DNA from: Halosegnis marinus
GTDB taxonomy: Archaea; Halobacteriota; Halobacteria; Halobacteriales; Haloarculaceae
Reading direction: 5' to 3'
Length of the DNA stretch: 64,000 bases
NCBI RefSeq assembly: GCF_029338355.1
Contig: NZ_CP119802.1
Span: 1,054,001 to 1,118,000, forward strand
The notes below the pieces were generated by a model. It was not told where the DNA came from. It made no database searches and saw only the letters and a list, made by a program, of their open reading frames with translations. Both the position numbers and the translations under genes were made by a program. Of the stretch, positions 7,962-16,235 are shown in pieces (within the stretch, counting starts at the first letter, position 1; each line of letters begins with the position of its first letter).

Positions 7962-9563
7962 CTAGCGGCTGCGGCTGTTGCCGATGCCGTTCAGCTCGAT
8001 GTAGGTGATGTCGATGACGCGGTCGTCCGCGAGCAGTTTCGCGCGGGCGTCCTCGGGCACCTCCTCGTCCACGTTGTACACCGTGAGCGCCTCGCCGCCG
8101 ATGGTCTCGCGGGCGTTGTACATCCCCGCGATGTTGATGCCGGCGTCGCCCATCACGGAGCCGATGAGGCCGATGACGCCCGGTTCGTCGGTGTTGCGCG
8201 CGACGACCATCTTCCCGCCGGGGATGGCGTCCACCCGGTAGCCGTCCACGCGGACGATGCGCGGGTCGTCGCCGGCGAAGAGGGTGCCGCAGACGGAGAC
8301 CGAGTCCTCACTCCCGACGACGGTGACGGTGACGAGGCTCTGGAAGTCGTCGGACTGGCGGCGCTTCGTCTCCGACACCTCGATGCCGCGGTCCTCCGCG
8401 ATGCGCGGCGCGTTGACGCTGTTGACCTGCCACTCCAGCGGCTCGAAGACGCCCTTCAGCGCGCTCGCCGTGACGAGGTCGATGTCCTCGTCGGCGATGT
8501 CGCCCTCGTAGGTGACCTCGACGCCCTCGATGCGCCCGTCGAGGAGCTGGACGGCGATCTTGCCCGCCGTCTCGGCGATGTCGATGTACGGCTCGACGCG
8601 GGGGAACGCCGACTCGTCCATCGACGGGGCGTTGAGCGCGTTCATCACCGGCTCGCCGGCGAACGCCGCGAGGACCTGGTCGGCGATGGAGGTGGCGACG
8701 TGTTCCTGTGCCGCGCCGGTCGAGGCCCCGAGGTGGGGCGTGACGACGACCTCGTCCACGTCGAGCAGCGGGGAGTCGGGGTCGAGCGGCTCCTCGGCGA
8801 ACGTGTCGAGCGCCGCGCCCGCGAGGACGCCGTCCTCGACGGCCGCCGCGAGCGCCGCCTCGTCCACGATGCCGCCGCGCGCGCAGTTGATGACGTAGCC
8901 GTCCTCCAGCTCGGCGAGTTCGGCCTCGCCGATGAGGTTCTCCGTCTCCGGCGTCAGCGGCGTGTGGATGGTGAGGAACGTCGCCCGCGAGAGCACCTCG
9001 TCGAGGTCCGCGAGCTCCGCGCCGAGCTGGTCGGCGCGCTCCTCGGAGATGTAGGGGTCGTACGCGACGAGGTCCATCCCGAGCGAGCCGAGCCGCTTCG
9101 CGACCTCCTGGCCGACGCGGCCCAGCCCGACGATGCCGAGCGTCGTCCCGTTGAGTTCGGTGCCGAGGTAGTCGCCCTTCGCCCACTCGCCGTCCTTGAG
9201 GCGGGCGTGCGCCTGCGGGATGGAGCGCGCGGCGGCGAAGGCCATCGCGACCGTGTGTTCGGCGGCGGCGCGGACGTTCCCCTCCGGGGCGTTGGCGACG
9301 ACGACGCCGTGGTCCGTCGCGGCGTCGATGTCGATGTTGTCCACGCCGATGCCGGCCCGGCCGACGATGACGAGGTCCTCGGCCGCCTCGAACAGCTCCC
9401 GGGACACGTCCGTCCCCGAGCGGACGACCAGCGCCCCGGCGTCGGCGACGGCGTCGAACAGCGCGTCGCCCTCCAGTTCGTAGCCCGTGACGACCTCGTG
9501 ACCGGCCTCGCGGAGCCGGTCGAGCCCGGCCTCGGCGATGGGGTCCGTGACGAGTACCTTCAT
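7962..9563 (-). CDS. serA: D-3-phosphoglycerate dehydrogenase
   Basis: First enzyme of serine synthesis: oxidises 3-phosphoglycerate to 3-phosphohydroxypyruvate with NAD. Length 533 residues, the long form. Order: substrate domain split around the NAD domain, with GRAGIGVDNID at about residue 88, the Rossmann loop LGIVGLGRVGQEVAKRLGS, the catalytic Arg in NCARGGIVDE, and His in TPHLGASTGAAQEHV. An ASB allosteric domain follows, then a C-terminal ACT domain (MVVARNTDEPGVIGLIGSVM) that probably senses serine. The minus-strand sequence GCGTTAACC about 27 nt before the ATG is a likely TATA box. Monocistronic by context. Confidence 0.95.
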   Translation of the reverse strand: MKVLVTDPIAEAGLDRLREAGHEVVTGYELEGDALFDAVADAGALVVRSGTDVSRELFEAAEDLVIVGRAGIGVDNIDIDAATDHGVVVANAPEGNVRAAAEHTVAMAFAAARSIPQAHARLKDGEWAKGDYLGTELNGTTLGIVGLGRVGQEVAKRLGSLGMDLVAYDPYISEERADQLGAELADLDEVLSRATFLTIHTPLTPETENLIGEAELAELEDGYVINCARGGIVDEAALAAAVEDGVLAGAALDTFAEEPLDPDSPLLDVDEVVVTPHLGASTGAAQEHVATSIADQVLAAFAGEPVMNALNAPSMDESAFPRVEPYIDIAETAGKIAVQLLDGRIEGVEVTYEGDIADEDIDLVTASALKGVFEPLEWQVNSVNAPRIAEDRGIEVSETKRRQSDDFQSLVTVTVVGSEDSVSVCGTLFAGDDPRIVRVDGYRVDAIPGGKMVVARNTDEPGVIGLIGSVMGDAGINIAGMYNARETIGGEALTVYNVDEEVPEDARAKLLADDRVIDITYIELNGIGNSRSR

Positions 9564-9753
9564 ATCTGGGCCGGGGAGCGGCCCGTGGTTAACGCTTTCC
9601 GCCCCGGCACGTATGGCGTCCGAGGCGCAAGCGACCGGCGGGAGCGCAGGGCCTCGGGATACGCGAACGTGACGACCGCACGGTCGTGCGCGAGCCGCCC
9701 CGTCCGGCGGACACCCGGCGAGGCGTTATCACCATCGCGCACCTGCGAGGAGT

Positions 9754-10668
9754 ATGAGCTGGAACACATCGGACATCCCCGACCAGAGCGGCCGGCGCGT
9801 CGTCGTCACGGGCGCGAACAGCGGTATCGGGCTGGAGGCGACCCGCGAACTCGCCCGCGCGGGCGCGTACGTCGTGATGGCCTGTCGCTCCGTCGCGCGC
9901 GGCGAGGACGCCGCGGACGACGTGCGCCGGACGGTGCCGGGCGCGGACCTCGACGTGCGCGAACTCGACCTCGCGGACCTCGACTCGGTGCGCGCGTTCG
10001 CCGAGGGGGTAGAGGGGGAGATAGACGTGCTCGTCAACAACGCCGGCGTGATGGCGATACCGCGCTCGGAGACGGCCGACGGCTTCGAGACGCAGTTCGG
10101 CGTGAACCACCTCGGCCACTTCGCGCTCACCGGCCTGCTGCTCGACCGCGTGACGGACCGGGTCGTCACCGTCTCCTCGCGCGCCCACGAGGGCGGCGAG
10201 ATGGACTTCGACGACCTCCACGGCGAGCGCGACTACGCCCGGTGGGAGGCGTACGGGCAGTCGAAGCTATCGAACCTGCTGTTCGCGTACGAACTCGACC
10301 GGCGGCTCGACGCCGCCGGCTCCGACGTGGAGAGCCTCGCCTGTCACCCGGGGTGGGCGGCGACGGAGCTCCAGTCGGGCGCGGCGACGAACGGCGCGAT
10401 GGAACTGGTGATGCGGGCCGCCAACGCCGTGGTGGCGCAGTCGGCCGCGGACGGCGCGCTCCCGACGCTGTACGCGGCCACCGCGCCCGAGGCCGAGGGC
10501 GGCGACTACATCGGCCCCGGCGGGCTGTTCGACATGCGCGGCGCGCCCGAGAAGCAGCGCTCGTCGGCGCGGTCGCGCGACCGCGACGCCGCCCGGCGGC
10601 TGTGGGAGTACTCCGAGGAGGCGACCGGCGTGGCGTTCGACCTGCCCGAGCCCGAGGCGACGGCCTGA
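9754..10668 (+). CDS. Short-chain dehydrogenase/reductase, retinol-dehydrogenase-like
   Basis: Classical SDR of 304 residues. TGANSGIGLEATRELARAGA is the NAD(P)-binding loop; CRSVARGEDAA with a basic residue after the second strand suggests NADP. VNNAGVMAIPRSETADGFE, the catalytic serine in VVTVSSRAH and YGQSKLSNLLFAYEL (catalytic Tyr-x3-Lys) complete the site. The pattern is that of the light-dependent protochlorophyllide/retinol dehydrogenase-like group often seen in haloarchaea, and the substrate cannot be inferred. The gene diverges from serA across 190 nt that hold only promoter-like A/T patches. Confidence 0.88.
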   Translation: MSWNTSDIPDQSGRRVVVTGANSGIGLEATRELARAGAYVVMACRSVARGEDAADDVRRTVPGADLDVRELDLADLDSVRAFAEGVEGEIDVLVNNAGVMAIPRSETADGFETQFGVNHLGHFALTGLLLDRVTDRVVTVSSRAHEGGEMDFDDLHGERDYARWEAYGQSKLSNLLFAYELDRRLDAAGSDVESLACHPGWAATELQSGAATNGAMELVMRAANAVVAQSAADGALPTLYAATAPEAEGGDYIGPGGLFDMRGAPEKQRSSARSRDRDAARRLWEYSEEATGVAFDLPEPEATA

Positions 10669-10708
10669 ACCGAAACGTTCAGCCGGGCGGGCGCCGGTAG
10701 GTGAGAGA

Positions 10709-12139
10709 ATGACCACGAGTACCCGCCGCATCAAGGACCCCGTCCACGGCTACATCGAACTGGACGAGCCGCTGGTCGAGGCGCTCGTGGACACGCCGGC
10801 GTTCCAGCGGCTCCGGCACGTCCGACAGCTCTCCGGCACCCACCTCGTCTATCCGGGGGCGACCCACACGCGCTTCGAGCACTCGCTCGGCGTCTACCAC
10901 CTCGGGAGCCGCGTCTTCGAGAGCCTCCGCGACCAGCCGTACTTCACCGACGGCGCGAGCGCGGGGGAACTCGACGAGATAGAGCGCACCCTCGCGTGTG
11001 CGTGTCTGCTCCACGACATCGGCCACCCGCCGCTGTCGCACCTGGGCGAGCGCCACCTCGACGGCGCGGCGCTCAGACGCCGGCTCGACGCGCTGGGGCT
11101 GGTGGACCGCTTCGAGGCCGTGGACGCGCCGACGGTGGGCGGCTGGCCCAAGCCCGTCGCCCGCGCGAACCCCCACGAACTGCTCTCCTGTGTCACCGCG
11201 CTGGCGACGTTCGGGGACGCCCTGGAGGGGCTTGGCGTGGACCCCGCGGAGGTGTGCGGCTACGTGCTCGGGTGGAGCCTGGCCTACGAGGCCGGCGCGT
11301 CGTGGCAGTACGGCGTCGGCCCGGAGGTGCTTCACTCGCCCGTGGACGTGGACCGGCTGGACTACATGGTCCGCGACGACCACATGACCGGCGCGGACGT
11401 GCTCAACGTGGACACCGGGCGGATGATAGCCGCCTACACCGCCCACCCCGACGCGGGGCTGGCGCTGTCCGAACAGGCGCTGTCGGCCGTCGGGAACTAC
11501 CTCGAAGGCCGCGTCTCGCTGTACCAGTGGGTGACCCAACACCACAAGTCGGTGTACGCGAACGTCCTGCTCCAGCGGCTGCTGGACGAACTGGAGCGCG
11601 CCCGCGCCGCGCCGCTCGTCACCGCCGACGCCGTCCTCGACGAGGGAATCGACGACTACTGGCTGTTCGAGCGGTTCCGCGAGGCGGCCGCCGACCCGCC
11701 GAGCGAGGCGTTCCGCGACCTCTACCGGCGCTTCCGGTCGCGCGACTTCGCGGAGTCGTGCTGGAAACACCGGCTCGGCTACGGCGACGTCATCGCCGCC
11801 GACGCCGCCGAGCAGGGCGCGTACTCGCGGTGGCTCGTCGGCAACGACACCCGGCTCGAACGCCTGCTCGCGGAGCGGTTCGGTCTCCCCGAGCACGAGG
11901 TGTGGATAGAGCGGTCGTACGTGCCGGAGTACGAGCCCGCGGAGCTTCGCGACATCCCGCTGGCGCACAACGGCCGGACGCAGTCGGTGGCCGAGCACGG
12001 CCTCTACGGGGGCCGCGAGTTCGAGCGCGCCATCCCGTTCGTCTACGTGCCGGAGGGGTACACCGACGCCGCGGTGGACGCGCTGAACGAGCGTTTCAGC
12101 GCCGAACACGGCGGTGCGGGGGCGGGCGACGGGAACTGA
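10709..12139 (+). CDS. HD-superfamily phosphohydrolase, SAMHD1/dGTPase-like
   Basis: Protein of 476 residues beginning RRIKDPVHGYIELDEP, a hallmark of the HD phosphohydrolase group related to SAMHD1. Metal ligands of the HD domain are visible: His58 in TRFEHSLGVYHLG, His102-Asp103 in CLLHDIGHPPLSHLGE, and an Asp in SPVDVDRLDYMVRDD (about 213-218). Family members hydrolyse dNTPs or other nucleotides; the substrate here is unknown. The C-terminal half is helical and acidic. It stands alone on the plus strand between an SDR gene and a CBS gene. Confidence 0.85.
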   Translation: MTTSTRRIKDPVHGYIELDEPLVEALVDTPAFQRLRHVRQLSGTHLVYPGATHTRFEHSLGVYHLGSRVFESLRDQPYFTDGASAGELDEIERTLACACLLHDIGHPPLSHLGERHLDGAALRRRLDALGLVDRFEAVDAPTVGGWPKPVARANPHELLSCVTALATFGDALEGLGVDPAEVCGYVLGWSLAYEAGASWQYGVGPEVLHSPVDVDRLDYMVRDDHMTGADVLNVDTGRMIAAYTAHPDAGLALSEQALSAVGNYLEGRVSLYQWVTQHHKSVYANVLLQRLLDELERARAAPLVTADAVLDEGIDDYWLFERFREAAADPPSEAFRDLYRRFRSRDFAESCWKHRLGYGDVIAADAAEQGAYSRWLVGNDTRLERLLAERFGLPEHEVWIERSYVPEYEPAELRDIPLAHNGRTQSVAEHGLYGGREFERAIPFVYVPEGYTDAAVDALNERFSAEHGGAGAGDGN

Positions 12140-12151
12140 CGGAGCCGCCGG

Positions 12152-12177
12152 CTTTATTGGGTGGTGAGTGTACCCAA
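12152..12177 (+). promoter_or_regulatory. CBS-gene promoter with TTGGGT-N9-ACCCAA inverted repeat
   Basis: CTTTATTG (12152-12159) lies 27 nt before ATG 12183 and is a good TATA box. It overlaps the left arm of an inverted repeat, TTGGGT (12157-12162) and ACCCAA (12172-12177), spaced by 9 nt, one helical turn and a half apart centre to centre. Operator function is inferred. Confidence 0.45.
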
Positions 12178-12182
12178 AGAAC

Positions 12183-12587
12183 ATGGAAGATATCTTCGTC
12201 GCTCGCCTCATGTCCACCGACCTGCTGACCGTCTCGCCCGACACGCTCGTCGAGGACGCCGCGCAGCTCATGCTCGACTCCGGGGTCGGCTCCGTCCTCG
12301 TCGTGGACGACGACAACGCCCTCCGGGGCATCCTCACCTCCACCGACTTCGTCCGCATCGTCGCGAACCAGAAGCCGAAGGACCGCACGCCCGTCTCGGC
12401 GTACATGACCGAGAACCCCACGACGACGACGGCACAGGCCTCGGTGACGGAGGCCGCGGACGCGATGCTCGACGGCGGCTTCCACCACCTCCCGGTCGTG
12501 GACGACGACGAGGGGCTCATCGGCATCCTCACGACGACGGACCTCGCGGCGTACGTCGCCGGCCTCGAACGCGAGGCCACGGCGTAG
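12183..12587 (+). CDS. Two-CBS-domain protein
   Basis: Protein of 134 residues made of a CBS pair. CBS1 (about 7-60) has LMSTDLLTVSPDTLVEDAAQ and GSVLVVDDDNALRGILTSTD. CBS2 (about 75-130) has YMTENPTTTTAQASVTEAAD and HHLPVVDDDEGLIGILTTTD. Such pairs bind adenine nucleotides or SAM and usually act as energy or ligand sensors. With no enzymatic partner fused, the target is unknown. I start at ATG 12183, five codons inside the longest frame, because of the TATA box 27 nt upstream. Confidence 0.88.
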   Translation: MEDIFVARLMSTDLLTVSPDTLVEDAAQLMLDSGVGSVLVVDDDNALRGILTSTDFVRIVANQKPKDRTPVSAYMTENPTTTTAQASVTEAADAMLDGGFHHLPVVDDDEGLIGILTTTDLAAYVAGLEREATA

Positions 12588-12618
12588 GGTACAAGCGCCC
12601 GGGTCGCGTCGCCCGGGT

Positions 12619-13101
12619 ATGAGCGACCCCGACGACGGACGCGAACTGCCCGACGGCGCCGGCGACGCGCTCCAGCACTACATCGACACGCAACACGAGT
12701 TCCTCTCGTGGCTCGGCGTCGAGGTGGACGAACTCGCCTACGGCCGGGCCGTCATGTCCATCCCGTACCAGTCGAAGCTGACGAACGTCCCGTGGACCGG
12801 CTCGGAGGAGGGCGTCCGCCACCCGATACAGGGCGGTGTCGCCTCCACGCTCATCGACGTCACGGGCGGGATGGCGCTGCGCGGCCACCTCGACGACGTG
12901 GTGGAGGACGGGATGGCCACCATCAACCTCAACGTGAACTACCTCGAACAGGCGACGGGCGACCTCACGGCGACGGCCGAGGTGGTCCGCGCGGGCAACA
13001 CCGTCGGCGTGAGCGAGGTGCTGTTGGAGAGCAGAACCCCGGACGGCGAGGTCGAGCCGGTGGCCGTCGGGACGGGCGCGTACCGGCTGTTCCGGTCGTA
13101 G
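12619..13101 (+). CDS. PaaI-family hotdog thioesterase
   Basis: Hotdog-fold acyl-CoA thioesterase of 160 residues. The family core HPIQGGVASTLIDVTGGMAL (about residues 72-91) forms the central helix with the Gly-Gly turn, followed by ATINLNVNYLEQATGDLTATAEVVRAG, the strands of the fold. The nucleophilic Asp or Glu of PaaI enzymes is plausibly Asp in STLIDV. The substrate is unknown. A TATA-like GTACAAGC lies 26 nt before the ATG, so the gene need not depend on the CBS gene 31 nt upstream. Confidence 0.86.
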   Translation: MSDPDDGRELPDGAGDALQHYIDTQHEFLSWLGVEVDELAYGRAVMSIPYQSKLTNVPWTGSEEGVRHPIQGGVASTLIDVTGGMALRGHLDDVVEDGMATINLNVNYLEQATGDLTATAEVVRAGNTVGVSEVLLESRTPDGEVEPVAVGTGAYRLFRS

Positions 13102-13156
13102 CGTCCGACGCGCGTCCGACTGGGGTTTTTGCCGACGCGCGCGAACCACACGGTCG

Positions 13157-13588
13157 ATGGCCGCGCGAACGTCACGCCTGCTCGACACGGACCTGCCCAC
13201 GCGGACGGTGCCCGCCGTCGTCGCCTGCACCGCCGCGCTCACCGCGGCGTTCGTCGGCGTCGTCGCGCTCGCGGAGGGCGCGCCGGGCGTCACCGGCCGC
13301 CTCCCGGTGTACGTCCTCGCGGGGGCGGCCGTCTTCGTCGCGGCGCTCATCGGCGGCGACGGCCCCGGCACGGACGGCGTCATCGTCCTCGCGCGGGCCG
13401 CCGTGGCCGGCGTCGCCGGCTTCGTCCTCCTGGGTCTCGGCACCGAGGGCGTCATCCACGCCCTCGCCGCGCCCGAGTCCGTCGTCGCCACCCACCTGTT
13501 CGTCTACCTGCTGTCGGCGGCCATGGTCTCGACCGGTCTCGGCTACTGGGCCGTGCGGAACTGGCGCGACGTGACGCCCGTGCGCTGA
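13157..13588 (+). CDS. Four-TM haloarchaeal membrane protein
   Basis: Protein of 143 residues with four predicted membrane segments: about residues 17-38 (VPAVVACTAALTAAFVGVVA), 49-67, 78-105 and 115-138 (FVYLLSAAMVSTGLGYWAV). It is a short haloarchaea-specific integral membrane protein of unknown function (one of the DUF75xx group, number not certain from memory). TTTTTGCC about 28 nt before the ATG is the likely TATA box. It converges on an acetyltransferase gene with six nt between stops. Confidence 0.75.
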   Translation: MAARTSRLLDTDLPTRTVPAVVACTAALTAAFVGVVALAEGAPGVTGRLPVYVLAGAAVFVAALIGGDGPGTDGVIVLARAAVAGVAGFVLLGLGTEGVIHALAAPESVVATHLFVYLLSAAMVSTGLGYWAVRNWRDVTPVR

Positions 13589-13594
13589 CGGCGA

Positions 13595-14083
13595 CTACAG
13601 CGGCTTCCCGAACGCCACGACCTCGTACTCCCCGACCGTCCGGCGACCCGTCTCCTCGTAGCCGCGCCGCGGGTAGAACGCCATCGCGCGCTCCTGTCGG
13701 GCCGTCGTCTCCAGGACGACGCCCTCGTAGCCGGCCTCCCGCGCGCGCCGCTCCAGCTCCGCGAGGACGCGCGAGCCGTACCCCTCGCCGCGCGCGCCGT
13801 CCGCGACGGCCATCCGGACCACCTCGACGGTGTCGCCGTCGCGCGGCTTGAAACCGCCCATCGCCACCGGGTCGTTCCCGTCCTCGACGACGAGTAGCTC
13901 CCCGCCGGCGCCGTGAAACGCGCGCTCGATGTCCCGGAGGTCCTCGTTGCCGGGCACGTCGTCGGGGTCGGAGCCGGCGGCCCGGATGGCCGAGCGGTGG
14001 AGCGCGACGAGCGCGTCCGAGTCGGCGTCCGTCGCACGCCGGAGGCGCGGCCCGTCCGCGCCCTCTGGGGACTCCCGGCTCAC
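13595..14083 (-). CDS. GNAT-family N-acetyltransferase
   Basis: GCN5-related acetyltransferase of 162 residues. Motif A, with the acetyl-CoA pyrophosphate loop, is VVRMAVADGARGEGYGSRVL; ETTARQERAMAFYPRRGYEETGRR is motif B. The substrate is unknown. The GTG start at 14083 overlaps the stop of the upstream nicotinamidase gene (GTGA), so the two are probably co-translated from the promoter at 14690-14697. A longer open frame exists upstream but is the shadow of the nicotinamidase. Confidence 0.85.
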   Translation of the reverse strand: MSRESPEGADGPRLRRATDADSDALVALHRSAIRAAGSDPDDVPGNEDLRDIERAFHGAGGELLVVEDGNDPVAMGGFKPRDGDTVEVVRMAVADGARGEGYGSRVLAELERRAREAGYEGVVLETTARQERAMAFYPRRGYEETGRRTVGEYEVVAFGKPL

Positions 14084-14667
14084 GCGAAGGTCACGTCCGC
14101 GAGCGTCGCGCGCTCGCCGAACAGCCACTCGGCGTGGTCCAGCGCGTACGCCTTGTGGTCGTCCTCGATGGCGCCGACCGCGTCCTCGACGAGCACCGGT
14201 CGGTAGTCGCGCAGGCCGGCGCTCCCGGCGGTGTGGAGCACGCAGACGTTGGCGAGCGTGCCACAGAACAGGAGGTCCGTCACGCCGCGCGCGGAGAGCC
14301 AGCCGTCCAGTTGCGTCTCGTGGAAGGCGTCGTACGTGTGCTTCTCCACCACGAGGTCCGCGCGCTCCGCGGGGAGGTCGCCGTGGAGTTCGGCGTCCCA
14401 CGACCCTTCGACGACGTGTTCGCCCCATCGCTCGAACTCGTCGTAGTAGCGGTTGCCGTCGAACTGTCCGGGCGGGTGGACGTCGCGGGTGAACACGACG
14501 CGCGCGCCGGCATCCGCGGCGCGGGCGACGAGGTCGGCACACGGGGCGAGGGCGGCCTCGCTGCCGGGCGCGTACAGCGACCCGTCGGGGTGACAGAAGC
14601 CGTTCTGCATGTCCACGACGACGACGGCCGTCGATTCGGAGTCGAACGCGAACTCGGTGTCGGCCAT
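14080..14667 (-). CDS. pncA: Nicotinamidase / isochorismatase-family hydrolase
   Basis: Cysteine hydrolase of 195 residues. The triad is visible as Asp19 (VVVVDMQNGF), Lys109 (VVEKHTYDAF) and Cys142 (GTLANVCVLHTA). Asp62, His64 (RDVHPPG) and His84 sit where nicotinamidases bind their metal. It probably deamidates nicotinamide to nicotinate. That assignment is strengthened by a nicotinate phosphoribosyltransferase 4.2 kb away, beyond three lipoprotein genes. ATG 14667 fits a TATA box at 14690-14697 on the minus strand; the longer frame upstream crosses the promoter. A non-nicotinamide isochorismatase-like hydrolase remains possible. Confidence 0.82.
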   Translation of the reverse strand: MADTEFAFDSESTAVVVVDMQNGFCHPDGSLYAPGSEAALAPCADLVARAADAGARVVFTRDVHPPGQFDGNRYYDEFERWGEHVVEGSWDAELHGDLPAERADLVVEKHTYDAFHETQLDGWLSARGVTDLLFCGTLANVCVLHTAGSAGLRDYRPVLVEDAVGAIEDDHKAYALDHAEWLFGERATLADVTFA

Positions 14668-14689
14668 ACCGGCGGGTGGGCCGCGCCGG

Positions 14690-14733
14690 GCAAAAGCCGC
14701 CCGCCGACGCGGAGCGACACGGGCGGTTTTTGC
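14690..14733. promoter_or_regulatory. Near-symmetric divergent promoter of pncA and the zincin lipoprotein genes
   Basis: An imperfect inverted repeat (13 of 14 matches), GCAAAAGCCGCCCG at 14690-14703 and CGGGCGGTTTTTGC at 14720-14733, is separated by 16 nt. Its outer ends are the T-rich TATA boxes of the two genes. Each is centred about 27-28 nt before its own ATG (14667 minus, 14757 plus). Both genes therefore appear to use mirrored, leaderless promoters. Confidence 0.6.
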
Positions 14734-14756
14734 GTGTTGCGTTCTAGCAGGGTAGT

Positions 14757-16235
14757 ATGCGACCACGACAGGCCGTGCTGCTCGCCCTCCTCGTCGTGTT
14801 GGCGGGGTGTAGCGCCGGGTTCACCGGCACCCCGACCGCGACGGAGACGGCGACGCCCTCCGCGACGCCGACCGACACGGACACCGCGACGCCGACCGCC
14901 ACCGAGGCGGCCGCCGCCCCGCCGGACCCCGAGACCGACGTGCTCGGGTGGGAGAACGGCCGGTGGGCCAACGAGAGCCTCACGCTCGACCGCTCCGACG
15001 GGCTGAACGAGACGGAGATAGAGGCCGTCGTCGCCCGCGCGATGGCCCGCGTCGAGACCGTGCGCGAACTGGAGTTCGAAGAGGACGTGCCCGTGAACCT
15101 CGTCTCGCGCGAGGAGTTCCGCAACAGCTCCGCCGCGGGCGGGAGCGCGGACTACTCGGACGCGTTCCGCGCGTTCGACAACGCGAAGTTCGAGGCGCTG
15201 TTCCTCGTCGGCGAGGACCGCGACTCGCTGGCCGTCCAGAGTTCGAACCGCGGCTCGTCGGTGGCGGGCTACTTCTCGCCGTCGCGCGACGAGATCGTCG
15301 TCATCTACCCCGGCGACACCCCGGACCTGCCGGGCGAGGGGACGCTGTCGCACGAGCTCACCCACGCGATACAGGACCAGTACTTCGACCTCACGTCGAT
15401 TCGGGCCTCGACCCGCGAGGAGAGCAACGCCCAGAACGGCCTCATCGAGGGCGAGGCGAACCTCGTGCAGGACCGCTACATGGCGAACTGCGGCGAGGGG
15501 TGGGAGTGTCTCGCCCCGCCCCAGTCCGGCGGCGGCGGGGGCGGCGGCGACCTCCACCTCGGCATCTACATCATGAACTTCTTCCCGTACGCCGCGGGCC
15601 CCGGCTTCGTCGCGTACTACCAGGAGCGCGGCGGCTGGGACCGCATCGACGAGATGTACGACCGGCTCCCCGAGTCCACCGAGCAGGTGATGGAGCCGCC
15701 GCTGTACGCCGTGAACCGCGACAGCCCGACCGAGGTGCAGTTGACCGACACCCAGACGAACGGCTGGGAGCGGGTCCGGCCCCCCGAGCGTGACGACTAC
15801 GCCGTCCTCGGCCAGTCCGCGATGACCGCGATGTTCGCCTACACCCTGTACGACGACTACCGGCAGGGCGGCGTCATCGAGCCGAACGAGTTCCTCAACC
15901 TCGAGGACGGCCAGGTGAACCAGAGCGACCCGTTCGAGTACGACATCGCCTACACCGACGGCTGGGACGGCGACCGGATGCACGTCTACCGGAAGGACGG
16001 CGAGGGGGCCTACGTGTGGCGCACCGTCTGGGACTCCCCGGCCGAGGCCGAGGAGTTCGCGAGCGGCTACCGACAGCTGCTCTCGCACTGGGGCGCGAGC
16101 GAGCGCGCCGACGGGGTCTACGTCGCCGAGAGCGGCCCCTACGCCGACGCCTTCCGCCTCGTCGTGGAGGGCGACACCGTCACCATCGTGAACGCGCCGA
16201 CGACCGACGACCTCGACGACGTGTACAGCGGCTGA
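14757..16235 (+). CDS. Hvo_1808-type surface lipoprotein with HExxH zincin motif (paralogue 1)
   Basis: Exported protein of 492 residues: hydrophobic signal with lipobox LLVVLAGCS (Cys18 the lipidation site). A Thr/Ala/Pro-rich linker with TPTATE-type repeats (about 25-55) follows, then a globular domain. GTLSHELTHAIQDQYFD gives His199-Glu200-x2-His203, and the downstream LIEGEANLVQ offers Glu231 as a third ligand, the layout of a gluzincin metalloprotease. A Gly-rich loop follows WECLAPPQ. Family annotation is only surface protein; protease activity is inferred. It is the first of three overlapping paralogues (TGATG at 16233-16237). Confidence 0.85.
   Translation: MRPRQAVLLALLVVLAGCSAGFTGTPTATETATPSATPTDTDTATPTATEAAAAPPDPETDVLGWENGRWANESLTLDRSDGLNETEIEAVVARAMARVETVRELEFEEDVPVNLVSREEFRNSSAAGGSADYSDAFRAFDNAKFEALFLVGEDRDSLAVQSSNRGSSVAGYFSPSRDEIVVIYPGDTPDLPGEGTLSHELTHAIQDQYFDLTSIRASTREESNAQNGLIEGEANLVQDRYMANCGEGWECLAPPQSGGGGGGGDLHLGIYIMNFFPYAAGPGFVAYYQERGGWDRIDEMYDRLPESTEQVMEPPLYAVNRDSPTEVQLTDTQTNGWERVRPPERDDYAVLGQSAMTAMFAYTLYDDYRQGGVIEPNEFLNLEDGQVNQSDPFEYDIAYTDGWDGDRMHVYRKDGEGAYVWRTVWDSPAEAEEFASGYRQLLSHWGASERADGVYVAESGPYADAFRLVVEGDTVTIVNAPTTDDLDDVYSG

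Noticed and set aside
9564-9753. A gene between serA and the SDR gene
   Set aside because: The minus-strand frame at 9560-9769 has no acidic bias or recognisable motif and overlaps both promoters.
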